From assembly GCA_047967505.1 (NCBI GenBank), contig CM106541.1: a stretch of 64,000 nt of DNA, one strand, 5' to 3'. The stretch comes from Dipteris shenzhenensis (Eukaryota; Polypodiophyta; Polypodiopsida; Gleicheniales). Shown piece after piece: positions 13,227 through 26,500 of this stretch (its first letter is position 1; every line of letters begins with the position of its first letter). The notes under the pieces were generated by a model. It did no database searches and was not told the DNA's origin. It was given only the letters and a program-made list of their open reading frames with translations. Made by a program: the position numbers and the translations under genes.

Positions 13227-15683
13227 AATATTTGTTGAAATTTTTTTGTAGTCATCGGGGAATGTTATTGCCCCCTCCCAGAATGGATAACACTGCTCCA
13301 AGAAAGGTGGAATTCCCGTAATGCCATTGCACTTTGGAACGATGGAACACTGTGTTCAAGTCCAATTATTTGCATCTTTGCTTTCTCACTCCCACGTCTT
13401 GCCAATGAGAAGAATAAAGATCCCTATATGACATGCCTAAAAATTAGAAGTAGTCACACAGATCGCCAGAGTAGAAACCCCAACATAACCTTGAAGTGAG
13501 TGGTCTCAAAAAGGCCAACATCTACTGATGGGCCACAATGACACAATGAAAGGTAGTTTGAGATCACCACAGATGCTGGAGAGGGCGGAGTGAAATGAGG
13601 ATGGTGCTAGACAAAGCATGCCAAGGAGTCCATGGTCCCTATGGAACCTGTGGTGCTATGTCCTTGGGATTCGTCATCTTGGCAATCTTTGCCTTGGGTT
13701 TTTCCCAATTTTTTTATAATTTTTTTATCAGTCCCTATCCCAAGCAGTAACTATCTGTGTCCCATGTCATCATTTCTTCTGGTCTCCTCCTTGTGATGGA
13801 TGTACAAAAAGAGGGTGCTGTTCATGGCTTGATAGGGCTGTGTTTGAAGGATGAGATGAGCGAAGGAGAGCCCTAGGAGTGAAGAGGCAGCCAGCAAGAG
13901 GGAGGAAGATTATATGAATGAAATTTCATGTTATTGAAGATTTTTAAGTTATACGAATGAAGATTCATGTTGACCAGGCATTATAGCGGTTGGTAGATTT
14001 AAGTACGATAAAAAGCTTGAGTAATCCATTTAGTAATGATGTCTCTCACCTGATATCTCAAGTCAGCATCGTAAGCATTCAAAATTGGAGAGCTTGGCAT
14101 ATATGCTTGATAGGCTGTGGTGCAATTTTCATTAACATTCATCGGCAACACTGCAATCTATGTAAAATCGTAATATTTCGTTAACAAAAACAGAGAAGAA
14201 AGAAATGCGATAGTACTGTGTTTTAAATTTAAAAAACACATGCTTACAGTCATTTTATGCAAAACATATCTTTTGATGAGATGTGGCATATTATCAGATT
14301 TTGGACAGACATGGAGGAGCAGGTTGGAACCTTCTTTCTTTGATGCTTGCCTCAAAGGCTTCAGATCGCATAAGGTATTTGAAATTCCATGTCTTTATGC
14401 TTTTGGCCCAAACTGCTTCTTCTCAGCTCGTTTTACGTTATGAGTCGTCAAGATGTATAATTTATTCTGATATATGGTAATTGGTGGCAGTTGCACAGAG
14501 GCCTTGAGGCACCGTTTTCTATGTGGTCCAATGTGGCGTGTTGAATCGTCCATCGATATGACGCGATGGAGCATTGGGTCCACTGCCGTACGAATTGTGG
14601 AGGAGTATATATATGGGGCTCAGCAGGTCCAAGAAAGATATTTTTTTGTTTGCCTAATTTTTTTGTGCTTCTTTCTTATTTCAGGTAGTTGATCCTGTGC
14701 ATGGTCTCTGTGGTGGTTTTCTGTAATGCAGCGCAGCAGGTTGGCCCAACTGATACATGTCTTAGAGCTTCTTAATCCCAACTCAAGCCCAGAGGTATTT
14801 TTTATTTAAAACTTTGCAGGCTCCTTTTACTGATACGTTCAAAGGTATCTGATAAGAACTTTATTCCTGGCTTACAAAGCAGAGTTGGTTAGAACTGCTG
14901 CCAGGACAATGGCGCTTGGTATACCACACAGGGAGGCAGATTGGTCTTACATGGAGGCAGGTAATAATTTTTAAGCTACCTTGATTGAGTTCTAGTGTTG
15001 TTCATTGACAAGAGCATAACGTCATATATTCTAGTGTGGTTGTATTGAGGTAAAATTTCTTTGCAGCACAAGCTGATGGGACAAAGTTGCAATCTTTATT
15101 TCAGGCCTCCCCAACAGTTTTGATAGGTGAAGTGTTCCATATATTCGGTCTTTCAGAAGGAAGACTGTCAATGACTTCAAGTGTCAACTTTACTGTTATG
15201 CCTGAGAAGGGAGACTGGCTGCTAGATAAGAGTGGCACTAAAGGAAGTCTGAAAGTTATTTCTGCCAATACAACTATAGGAAAAGGTGAAAGGGTGTATC
15301 TTACGCAGCCACAAACAGAAACTGGTGATGTCCAGGAAATCTCTGCTATGTTGCTTGAAAGCTTTTACAATCATATCAAGGGTAGGGGTTTCGATTATCC
15401 CAGACAAAATAAATTTCAACAGTCCATAACTGAGACAGCGCCAGCAGCCCTACCTGTTGTTAGATTGGATCTCGAAGATATCGATATGACTATGGAACTT
15501 GATTATGTGGGTGGAGACTCTTCCTTCCCTCTCAAGTGCCTAAAAGAAGTCCGTGTACAGATCCCACCAGAATCGTTTGATACATCGACAATCGTCTGCG
15601 GCACTTACATCGACACTCGTTTGCTAGTACTTCGAGGAGTTTCTGGAGCTGCTTTATTTTTCATACGCTGTCCAATAAGCTGA
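7535..15683 (+). CDS. FBN11: Plastid pseudokinase-fibrillin fusion (FBN11/PAP14/ORG1-like)
   Basis: Coding exons fit at 7535-7627 (tentative), 10071-10445, 10652-10695, 10796-10874, 11000-11113, 11230-11412, 11531-11617, 11736-11848, 11965-12052, 12217-12297, 14298-14374, 14491-14626, 14732-14794, 14883-14960 and 15105-15683. Each has GT/AG borders and phases agree throughout, giving about 729 residues (the Arabidopsis protein is near 670). Residues about 138-470 form a protein-kinase fold lacking catalytic residues: HTE (307-309) replaces HRD and VGLLGN (326-331) stands where DFG should be. Residues about 512-729 form a PAP/fibrillin domain ending CGTYIDTRLLVLRGVSGAAL. Ser/Arg/Lys-rich sequence in exon 2 fits a transit peptide. 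Plastid fibrillins are lipid-associated proteins of plastoglobules and thylakoids; FBN11 is the only kinase-fused member I know. Exon 1 is chosen only because its donor and phase fit; the true start may be elsewhere. Confidence 0.9.
7930..8455. repeat. 184-bp tandem duplication and (GA)n tracts in FBN11 intron 1
   Basis: A block with gagctctatgtagctgctgc begins at 8015 and recurs at 8199 (period 184). The shared part also includes agaaacaaat upstream and agtattttcctc downstream. (GA)n runs precede each copy (about 7936-7957 and 8138-8157), and a longer (GA)n plus (GAGAGT)n tract closes the array (8375-8453). The block lies inside the proposed first intron. Confidence 0.75.
8456..10070 (+). 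other. Rest of FBN11 intron 1, with a (GA)n tract at 9287-9321
   Basis: No coding exon recognised. The segment 8470-8520 (ttaatgtcc...atttatgggacaa) resembles 12446-12490 in a later intron of the same gene, which points to a dispersed repeat. The acceptor ttttctgcag at 10061-10070 opens the first securely assigned exon. Confidence 0.5.
12298..14297 (+). other. 2.0-kb intron of the FBN11-like gene with simple repeats
   Basis: This is the longest intron among the securely assigned exons. It holds a G-rich run (about 12390-12440), a CT run (12993-13016), a (GT)n/(GA)n tract (13157-13222) and a diverged copy of the intron-1 repeat. No internal exon is needed because phases match across it. Confidence 0.6.
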
Positions 15684-15990
15684 AACCAATTTCCTACTGC
15701 TCTGAAGTTCAACCAAATGTATAGTAGATAAGCAGGAAAAGTTTCAGGTTTCAGGTTGATGATTCTTTGTGTAAATATTCAGGCTGCCTGATTTCTCACA
15801 GGGCATCTTTGGTCAGATTAGGCTCCAAGGCTGATTTTGCACCTTGGGGTTCAGTATTGACTAGAGGATTCTCATGTTCAAAGGAGACTCCTGCGAGCTC
15901 TTGTTTTGTAGAGGAAAGTGTTGATTCCAAGCATTGTTTTACAGGCAAGAGCCCGGATGCTTTGTAAGATTTGACATTATGAAGGATTGT
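15684..15990 (+). other. Probable 3' untranslated region of the FBN11-like gene
   Basis: Sequence directly after the stop codon at 15681-15683. A short open frame (15767-15967) shows no recognisable protein. The polyadenylation site cannot be placed with confidence. Confidence 0.4.
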
Positions 15991-18197
15991 TGTCCTTCAT
16001 TCTCGACATGATGCATGTGTGCTCGTGTGCAAGAAGGTGCATGTCCATGTGAGCTCAGGCGTGCCTGCATAATGCTGCCATTGTCTTCCAAGATTTTATG
16101 ATGGCGAGGAGTGGGTTGTTTTCCATGGATCAGTTTGAAGTCGTGGGTTTATCAACCTTCCTATCCAGTATAATCTAGACATGTGAATATGTTCCTTGAC
16201 ATAAACGTGCACACTAAGACCTTGCCACCGTATGAATGCAGACAAAACTTCTTTCCGCCCAAAGAAAAGTACCTTATATTAATACTTGAAACAATACAAA
16301 GAGTAAGCTATTTGTGGGTATTGAGAGCAAAAGCTAGCTGTCTTGCAGAAGTTGCATATAAAACTTAAACACAATTCTAATAATCATTTTACCTCTACCA
16401 CACATGAACGTCATTCCCACCAAAGGCCGCATATAAGGCCATGAATATTATCTGAATAGACGAGGTCTTCCTTATAATCTCTTCTTCTACCTCCCTCGGC
16501 CTGCTGCTTAGCTGACTAGGCCAGCTGGCCTTACACCTGAATCTTAAATCTAATGTTTTCTTAGAACAGCTAGATGTTATGTCACACCTAGAAATGTTTG
16601 ATGGTCGTAATCATTGCCCTAAGCCCCCACCTCTAGGCAATCTTTGATGACCTACTCATGCTTGAGAGAGAGGAGGAGAGAAACAAACATAGAAGGATAT
16701 TTTGGAAATGAAAGGTGTCCTCAAATTTTGCAATCGAAGTAGTATACATAAATCAAATCCTCAAGGTTTGTTCAAGTATATTGAAATTGTGCCTTACATT
16801 ATATATAACATTCTTTTATACTATTTGAACATGTTCACATATGTAGAACTTACCATTCCTAACACCCCCTCTTAATTTGCAATAAGATGATGATGGAGTT
16901 AGTTCCATTTTGTCAAAAGACAAATTTCCAAGAAAACTTTTATTTGGGGACCCGACTTTATATATGCTAGAAGTGCTATAAATGGCTGTGTTTGTCTTCT
17001 TTACTAATGGATGGAGGGGCCATTTGTAGCTAGTGCCTGAATCGCTTTTCCAAGGCTTCAAGGATTCAAGAGCCTTGGGGTAGAAAGCTAAGCTCTAAGC
17101 TTGGTGCACAAGGCAATCCAAGCATGAGACTTGTAGGAGATGTCAATAGCAAGAGGGGGAAATCCCCCATCAACTTTGGTACTTGTGTAATGCATGTGAG
17201 GGTGGATAGAGTAGACATTGCCCATGATATTGGCACAGTGGTTGGAACTACATAGTATTGATAGGCGCAACCGGGATCACACAAATGGAAAATTCACAAA
17301 ATTTCAAAATTTGATCAACTCACCCATTCCATTTTCCTTGCTTTAGTTCTTGCTAGAGCTTTCTTAAAGTTATTGATGAAGAATCTACAGGAATGGTGCA
17401 ACGCGTTACGTCTTTCCCTTTTATAACAAGGTGTAGAAAATTGACGTGGATATATCCCAGCAACTTGCATATGATTGATCTTGATTGGTTTCTACATACG
17501 TGGTAAAGTTGTTGATAAATTCTAGTGGACTAAATGTTTGTTGGCATTTTTCTACCAATGCAAATATAGACACATTGCACATAACAATTGAATAACATGA
17601 TGATGTTGCCATTTTAATTTCTTTCAGATAGCTATGACAATCCATTAACACTCAAATAAGCCCAAGTACAACCTTTGTAAGTAGTCTAAAGTTTGGAACC
17701 TATATGTGTCATTGTCTTTGATATTTGTTTAGTTGCATCATTTGAAGAAACGGTTGAAATATTGACAATGCACAAAAGAGAAAGCTCCATGAGGTTTGGT
17801 ATTATAAGCATTATAGACATTTTGAATTGTATATTTATCTCATTTGTCCATGGAAAAGATTAAGGAACACCCATTTCATTGTTCTTGGACCTTTCCTTTG
17901 CTTTTGGAGAGAGCCCAAAAATCCTTCCTAAATGAAACATTAATTTAAGACGCTATAATCTTTTAGTAATAAGGCAAAAATAAGTCTTTGAAAGGAAACA
18001 CATTTGTAAACAATGAAGGATTTAAAAAAGGAACAACTATGCAGAAAGAATAGTGGTTTTGAAAAGTACAAGTTATTGAAACTAGCGTGGTCATGCCCAT
18101 TTACCTATTGACCTTTGTTTGAGTAAGATTCTATTGAAAGTTGTGCCATGAGCATAGAATAGAGGCAAGGCATGAGTAAAGGTATGAAGGCAAGGGC
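15991..18197. other. Intergenic DNA with a possible remnant retroelement end
   Basis: No recognised gene. On the - strand, sequence near 16865-16875 reads as a purine-rich tract gagggggtgtta, which looks like a polypurine tract followed by an LTR start. The adjoining - strand reading (16.8-17.3 kb) could not be matched to a retroelement domain. Confidence 0.3.
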
Positions 18198-18553
18198 TGT
18201 TGAGATATCAAGCTCCACTCATGATATGCCAAGGTGACCGTTGTGCATTTATGTCACCAACTTGTTAGCTGCAGATGCGGTTGGTACACTGTTTATGAAT
18301 AATAGATGGATGACAGCTATCTTTATATACTCTCGTTAGTGGCTCAGTTAGTATGCCACCTTAGTTAGCTGAGTTTGGTTTGAGACCCACATATAGGGTT
18401 CACCTATTCCTTTTGTACTTAGAGAGTTCTTTTGGCTTTCACAACTAAGAAGAGAAAAACTATTTTCAGCCTCCACCTTTGTGTATATTCCCCCATTGTG
18501 TATGTGAGAAAGCTGCAAGTGAGACTCCTTACTTCTCTCCTACTCTCTTCACA
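18198..18553 (+). repeat. 5' LTR of outer copia element
   Basis: Begins TGTTGAG and ends CACA immediately before the primer-binding site. A TATA-like sequence (tttatatact) lies near 18322. Confidence 0.75.
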
Positions 18554-19098
18554 TGGTATCAGAGCTCGGGTCATGGTAAGGAGCTCAAGAAAGCAAACCA
18601 AGTTTGCGGTGTCTTGGTAAGAGGATCAGTGTTGCTTTCCTTTTTCGAGTTTGGGAGCAAATCTCTGCACGTAGCATAGTTGGAAAGTGCAAGAGTGTAC
18701 TGTCTCACATTGGGACGCCCTTCGTGATGCGGCGAGAGGGCAATATATGCTGCGAGTAGAGGCAAAGCCCTTGGTGACATTATTTTTTTGATTCGAGGCC
18801 ATTTCGGGGCCCGTTTTGGTGGCGGAAGTTTTCCACAGGCACTCAGAAAAGTGCCTTGCTTTTGCTGTGCGACCACTGTTCTGCAGGTCGGTGAAAAGTT
18901 GCCACAAAAATTACATCGTATGCCTATGGACAGAGATATTGGGAGTGACAGAATCATTCTTATTGCCTATTGATGCAAAATCGTCACTAGGAAGTGACTG
19001 TGTGGTCAAATACCACTTTCGTCAATTTTGCAGATTTACCCTTGAGAGGCAGAAGTTGTGTTTCTTGCCGTGACAGAATATTTTTGCAGTGTTCTGTA

Positions 19099-21988
19099 AT
19101 GGCGTCTGATGCTCTTTCACAGATAGTCACTGAAAAGCTTGACAAGAACAACTTCCAAGCATGGAAGTTTAGAATGACGAATTTCCTTAAGGGAAAAGGC
19201 TATTAGGAGTTCATTACTGGAGCTGAACAAGAACCAGTTATTCCTAATGTTTCCAATCAACAGGAGCTACAAGCATTTAAAGGCTGGCATGAGAGAGCTA
19301 GAAAAGTTATGTACTAGCTGTCTTTCAGTATTTCAAATTCTATGATTGTGCATATTCAGGATGCAAGCACACCGAAGGAGGCGTGGGATACTTTGACAAA
19401 AATGTATAGCACAAATATGCAAGCTAGGAAAATGCAACTCACGCAAGAGTTGCATAATGTGCAGAGAGAAAATATGAGCATCAATGACTACCACATGAAG
19501 GTGAAGAAGATTACAGATGCACTTGCTTCCATTGGGTCGCCAGTGGAAGATGATGATTTAGTTTCTGTGACCTTGAATGGTCTAGGAAAGGATTATGTGC
19601 GATTTCGGACATCCATTGCCGTCCGTGAGAATTTTCCTGATTTGGAGGAGTTGATTGCTCTTCTAATTTTTAAAGAGCAGAGAAATGGTGGTGCATCTGC
19701 TTTAGGAGGAACTTCAAAAGAAGCTGTCTTCTACTCAAATGCTAGAAGAGGTAGAGGCAGACGTAGAGCAGGCCGTGGTAGAAATCAGAATATGCAGCAA
19801 ATTCAAGAAAACCAGTCCTATGGAGGAGGACGTGGTAACTTTAGAGGCAGGGGGAGCCAAAGAGGTCGTGGTGGATGGTAGAGAGAAAATGCAAACAGCA
19901 ATGTTGAATGCTACTACTGTGGTAAAATGGGTCATATGGTTAAAGACTGCTATAAAAAGTAGAATGACATCATGATTAAAAAATTACAGCAAGGCAATTA
20001 TGCATCCTCTAGTAGACAAGATGATGACAGAAATGAGCATGTGTTTATGGTGCAGCATATGACCAATTCTTTGGCAAGTGTAGAAGAAAGCAATGATGTG
20101 TGGTATGTTGACTCAGTTACGTCAAACCGCATGACAGGTCATGCAAAATGGATGCAGGATGCAAGGAAAATGGAAAGACCAGGATTTGTGGAGACTGGTG
20201 ATGATACTGCACATCCTATTGTGCAGATTGGTAAAATTCCTTTGTCTATGCAGGATGGGAAAAAGAAATACCTGTTTGATGTATTTCATCTCCTGAATAT
20301 CACCAAGCACCTAGTTTCTGTTGGTCAAATGGTTGAGCAAGGCTTGCAGGTTAGATTTAATCCTCATGGATACTTTGTGAGGACATGAAAAATAAAGGTT
20401 GCTTGATAGCAAAAGGGAAGAAGAAGGGCAGGATGTTTACGTTGGATGCAGACATGCCTGAATTGAGTTCAGCAATGTTTGCACATGGGACCAATGTAGT
20501 TGCAGATATTGATATCTGGCATAAACGCATTGGTCATGTTAATGTACAGCGACTTAAATTAATGCAGGCCTAAAATATTATTGCAGGATTACCTAAGTTC
20601 AAGGTTGCAGAAATGCATAAGGTATGTGAAGCCTGTCAATTTGGAAAACAGGCAAGGAATCCATTTCCTAGACATGTTCAAGAGAGTAAGAGGCCCTTGG
20701 AATTAATCCACTCTGATGTGTGGACTACTAAAGCTGCATCTACTGGAGGCTGTCATTATTTTGTCACTTTTATTGATGACTACAGCAGAAAAGTTTGGGT
20801 GTATTTTATGAAAAACAAAAGTGAAGTGTTTGGGCATTTCAAAGCTTTTAAAGCTATGGTTGAAAAAGAAACAGGCTTGCAAATAAAATGCCTAAGGTCA
20901 GATGGAGGGGGAGAGTACCTCTCAAATGAGTTTGCAAGGTTCCTACACGAGCATGGCATAAAGCAGCACTATTCATGCAGTCATACACCACAACAAAATG
21001 GACTTGCAGAAACGAAAAATAGGCATATTGGAGAGTTATCTCGTGCCATGCTCAAGGAAAAAAAACTGCCATATTATTATTAGGCTGAAGCAGTTGCTAC
21101 AGCAGTCTACATAATGAACAGGACTCCCACTACAACAATACATGGCATGATGCCAGAGGAGAGGTATACTGGTAGGAAACCAGATATTTCTCATTTGAAA
21201 GTGTATCCAAGTTGAGTTGAGTTGAGATCCAAGTTGGATCCAAAAGCTGAGAAGTGCATCTTTATGGGTTATTCTCTACAGCAGAAAGGGTATAGATGCT
21301 ATAACCCTTCTACTCGTAAGTTTACAATGAGCAGAGATGTTGTTTTTTATGAGATGAGCAGCTGGTATAAACTAGTAAATGTGATTGATGATGTAGATGC
21401 ACAAAATGGTAATGCTGCACAAAATTCACAGCACTAATCACAAAATATTAGTGGACCTATAGTGTCCTCTAGCAGTGGTTCACATACTTCGCCATGGACA
21501 GGCAGATTGAGATCAGGAGATCTCCTCAAAGCAATGCAGATAGTGGTATGCAAGTATCACAAAAAGGAAAAAAGGAAGTAGAACAGCCCATGGTTGATGT
21601 GAATGCAGGTCACTCTTATGTGGATGGTAAATCCAGTGGCTCAGAACAGCAGAGCCTTGATGATAAGTTGGGTATTCCTTAGGGATGTTTTGAGAGCACC
21701 TAGTAGTTAGCCTATTTTGCGCAGGTCTACCAGAGTTAGGTATTCTATGGATAGGCTGAAATATGATGGATTTACAACCATTTACTATGCCTATATGGTC
21801 AAAGTGATACATGAACCAAAGCCCACTTCTTTTGAGCAAGCCATGGGAAAAGAAAAATTGAAGAAAGCCATGGATGAAGAAATGGATGCCTTGGAAGAAA
21901 ATGCTACATGGGAATTGGTGCCTTTGCCTAAAGACAAGAATGCAATTGGCTGCAAGTGGGTTTATAAGGTGAAGCACAATGCAGATGG
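19099..21988 (+). pseudogene. Outer copia gag-protease-integrase-RT (5' part, broken)
   Basis: gag starts at ATG 19099 (MASDALSQIVTEKL) and soon meets stop codons (after KGKGY and near 19316). A CCHC knuckle CYYCGKMGHMVKDC lies near 19912-19953. The protease site, usually DSGAS, reads DSVTSNRM. The integrase core (about 20700-21080) keeps HSDVW, the D of RSDGGGEY and the E of NGLAETKN. A stop interrupts it at about 21081, and more stops follow near 21214 and 21436. RT begins at about 21717 and is cut by the nested element after KHNADG. Stops, protease changes and the insertion mean it makes no functional polyprotein. Confidence 0.85.
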
Positions 21989-22159
21989 TGTGGGGGTTAA
22001 AGGTCACTGTGCCTTAACCCCGGTTATGTACAATACTCAAACACATATATAAATGAATGAAAAAGAAGATTAGGGTGGTTCTGCACCCACCAAAACTTGT
22101 GTAACTCTCTGTCTCTCTCTCTCCTTCTTCCATTCTTGCTTCCGTTGAGAGCACTCTCA
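21989..22159 (+). repeat. 5' LTR of nested copia element
   Basis: 171 bp, unusually short for copia. It contains a TATA-like acatatataaat (about 22040), a (TC)n stretch, and a stem at its 5' end (ggttaaagg / ccttaacc) separated by eight bases. Confidence 0.95.
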
Positions 22160-23596
22160 ACTGGTATCAGAGCCCGGGTGATCTAGCTGAGCGTGCGTGA
22201 ATGCTTGAAGCTCAGCAGCTCTGTGGGAGGAAGGAGAAGCTCTGTGGAAAGCTTTGTGGGTGACTTTACTTGCATCCGAGTGTGCAGAGACCTTGGAGGA
22301 ACCTTTGGAAAAGTCACTTTGGCTTTATGAAGTGGTTTTGAGAGCTTGTTAAGAGCTTTCAAAGAAAAAGTCGTTTTTTGAGCTTTTCCCTGTTTCGTTC
22401 GGTGACAGAGACTCCGTATTGACTTGTAGAGGCAACTATTGCTTGCTTTTGGTGTCCACATTACTTCAAGAGCCTGGAAACACCTTCATTCCTGTATCTG
22501 GGATCATTTCATTGGATTTCTGAGTCACTGTGTCAGTTCCTGCGTTTTTTGCCCGGGTGTTGGAACTCAAGTTTGGAGCAACCATTTGCAGATCTGTCAG
22601 TTCTGGTGGACTCAAGAGGTCCTAAAACTTCTATGTTGCTCATCATTCACACTCCGGTGGAGTTTACAGATAGCTCTGTTTCCAAAAACGTTTTTCAGTC
22701 CGTGTGTACCCAGTGATTGAGACCACGGTTTCCAAAACCGTCTATCCCATTGCGTTCCGGACGCCCAAAAACCCCTACCTATCAGTTCTTGCGTGATTCG
22801 GTGGAGGATTTTCAGAGTTATAAATCTCTGCGTATTCGATTTCGTCTCTCTGTTATGCATTTTTCATACTAAGGTTTTGAAACCTTAGATTTATGCCACA
22901 TGGCAGTGGATAAGTATTGACTCCCATTTCTCACTCATCGGTTGGGATTTTGGAGTTCTGGCAAAAGAGAGATATTTGCAGATTTTCTTGCTGAGTCCGA
23001 TTATGCAATGGCGCCCATGTTTTGAAGCATCTCAGGTTCTATTTTCAGTAGCGCTCATTACCGTGGGACTATGATTTCTTGAGCATACCTTATGCAAATC
23101 ACTCTGGTTGCAGTTTGAGCAGTGTAGCGCTCATTCGTGGTATGCATTGGGTTGCAATGGATGATTTATAGGCCATTTGGATGCATTGCGATCCTTATTG
23201 GATGCGCTGATAGGCCCAAATTGCCTTGTGGGATGCTATTTTTTATGGACGCTTTGCACATGGATGCTATTTTATGCTGAGGGACAGCTTTGACACATTG
23301 CAGGTGATGCACTGATAGTGCTATGCTCTCTTGGATGAGACATTATTGATGCATATACCAGTGGACAATGTTTATGCTTGAGTCATTTGGCACTTATTGG
23401 CATTTTCTTTTGGGCCAGATTTGCTCATATGGATGCATAGTATATGCACATGAGTCAGATGCATCTTTTGATGCTTTGAGCTTTGAATTTTGGTGATATT
23501 TCACTCTATTGTGGCATACACATTTGGGTGCACCTAGTATTTGGTGTGATTCTCTCTTGCAGGCACTAGCATTTGGGATTTTCTTTCATTTGCATC
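22160..23596 (+). other. Leader of nested copia element
   Basis: About 1.4 kb between the primer-binding site and the gag ATG at 23597. It contains only short frames. Repeated 'ttttggatgc/tggatgcat' motifs occur at about 23160-23480. Packaging signals are expected here for the family but cannot be identified by eye. Confidence 0.6.
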
Positions 23597-26500
23597 ATGG
23601 CATCCTCTTCCACGTCTGAAAAGGAGTTTTTCAGCATTAAAAAGTTTGATGGGACAAACTTTTCTTTGTGGAAAGAACAAATAAGGGATGTGCTTATTCA
23701 AAAGAAGCAGATTAAACCCTTGGCAGGGATTGAAGCTAAGCCTGCAAATATGTCTGAGGATGATTGGAATGAGTTGGATGCATTAGCAAAGTCTACTATT
23801 AGACTTCATCTTGCAGAGTCAGTTTATTTCACAGTAGTAAATGAGCAGACTACGGAAGATTTGTGGAAGAAACTATGTGCCACTTATGAGAAGGAAACTG
23901 CCTCTAATAAAGTTTACCTCATGAAGAGGTTGTTTGAGCTGCAGATGAAGGAAGGGGTCTCCATTGCTTCTCACTTGAATGAATTCAATATTATTTTCAG
24001 CCAGCTTCAGGCTCAGAAAATGAATTTTGATGCGGAGACTAAGGCAATATTTCTCTTATGTTCATTGCCATCCTCATGGGATACCTTCCGTACAGCTGTC
24101 AGTAACTCTGCACCTGGTGGAGTACTGAAATTTGATGATGTTGTGGGTAGCTTGTTGGCCAAGGAGATTAGACGGAAGTCTATGGATGGCAACAAGCAGG
24201 ATGCAGCCTTAAATGTGCAAAGGGGCAGATCACAGTTCAGGGGGAAGTCCCAAGAAAGAGGGAAGTCTCGTAGCAAATCCAGGGCATGGAACAGTGAGTG
24301 TTACCATTGTGGCAAGAAGGGCCATATGAAAAAGGATTGCTACAAGCTGAAAAGAGAGCAAAAGGATAAGAAAAAGAATGCAAATTGGGGTGCAAATCAA
24401 AAGGAAGAGAGTCCAAGGGATGACAAACGAAAAGTGAAGATCGAGGAGATCAATGCAGTCACACATGATAGTGACAATGATGTTCTCTTCATGTCTAGTT
24501 TATCTGCAGAGTTGCTTACCACTTCAGATGATTCATATTCCCAGGATTGGATTTTGGATTCTGGTGCTTCATTCCATGTTACTCCCCATAGGGAATGGTT
24601 CTCCACTTATGATAGTGGAAAGACAGGTTGTGTGCATCTTGGAAATGACTATGCATGTGACATAGTGGGAGCAGGTGACATAAAGTTTTCTTTTGCAAAT
24701 GGGTCTGCATTTGTTTTGAAACATGTGAGACATGTGCCTAAGTTGACCAAGAGTCTTATTTCAGTGGGTCAGCTAGATGATGCTGGTTTTCACACCACTT
24801 TTGGCTTTCAAAGTTGGAAAATTCAGAAGGGCTCTATGCTTTTGGCCAGGGGTGCCAAGTGTGGGACTTTGTATCCCTTACATGTATTAGGGGTATTTGA
24901 TCATGTTGTTGCAATAACCGAGCAGCCAAGCACTTCTTTGTGGCATTGCAGGTTGGGGCACATGAGCCAGAATGGAATGAAACTCTTATGCCGTTTGGGT
25001 TATGTACCGCATTTGAGTTTCTCTGATTTTGAATTTTGTGAGCATTGTCTCTATGGGAAGCAAACTAAATCAGCCCATAAAAGAAGGGAAAAGAAAGAGT
25101 TTGAAATGCTTGATTTGGTGCATTCAGACGTATGCGGTCCCATGCCTACACGGTCATTAGGTGGGGTTGAATACTATGTGACATTCATTGATGATGCAAC
25201 TAGGAAAGTGTGGGCTTATGCTATAGCTCGGAAGAGTGATGTGTTCCAGGTTTTTCAGAAATGGTACGGACTGACAATGGTGGAGAGTATCTCTCTCATG
25301 ACTTTCAGCATTTCTGTGATACACGTGGGATTAAGAGGGAGCTCACATCCCCTCGTACTCCAGAGCAAAATCCAATTGCAAAAAAGATGAACCGTACCAT
25401 TCAAGAAAGGTTGCAATGCATGCTTTCCAATGCAAGTCTTTCTGGTGGTTTTTGGGCTGAGGCAATGAAGACTGCAGTGCATGTGATCAATAGATCACCT
25501 AGTAAGAGTTTGGATGGTGGTATTCCTGAAGAGGCATGGAGTGGCAAGAAGCCCTCTTACTCTCATTTGCGTATATTTGGGTGTGAGGCATATGCACATG
25601 TGCCAAAAGAGCTTCGAAAGAAGCTAGATCCTAAGTCTAGGAAATGCATCTTTCTGGGTTATGGTGAAAGTGGAGAGAGGGGCTATCGTCTCTGGGATCC
25701 AGAAGCAAAGAAGATCATACGCAGCCATGATGTAGTCTTCAATGAGAAGAAGATGCATAAGGCACCCATGAGGGATGTGGAAATGAGGAGAATCACTTTC
25801 CAGGATGTGAATCCACCTGCATATGTTGATAGACAGCAAGCTGTCCATGCACCAAATGTGCAAGAAATGGTACCACCAAGTACTCCCACAGGTATACAAT
25901 CAAGGGTAGATGATGGATCATCTATTGGTGGAAATTATGAGCCAAATGTGGCTGATATGCAAGTGGGACAGCAAGCTGAAATGCCCTTGAGAAGATCATC
26001 TAGAGTGTCTAGACCGCCTGATAGGTTTGTTCCAGGGGTAGACTATGTGATGCTTACTGATTGCGGGGAGCCTTCTTGCTACAAAGAGGCTATGATGCGT
26101 GAGGATCGACGCAAGTGGGAGTATGCTATGCAATCAGAGATGAGTTCACTTATGAAGAATAAGACTTGGGACTTGGTTTCTTTGCCACATGGAAAGAAAG
26201 CATTGCCATGTAAATGGGTCTATAAAATGAAGGTCACAGGTGATGATGTGCCTAGGTACAAGGCCCATTTGGTTGCTAAAGGGTTCAAGCAAGAGAAGGG
26301 TGTGGACTTTGATGAGATATTCTCTCCGGTTGTGAAGATGACCACACTTAGATGCATGCTTGGACTAGTGGCATCAGAGGATATGGAGCTTATGCAAATG
26401 GATGTCAAGACAGCTTTCTTGCATGGGGATTTGCATGAGAAAATTTACATGGTTCAGCCGGAAGGCTTTGAAGAAAAGGGCAAAGAGCATTTAGTTTGCA

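Noticed and set aside
15767-15967. Extra small gene after the FBN11-like stop codon
   Set aside because: No family match, and its position fits the 3' untranslated region.
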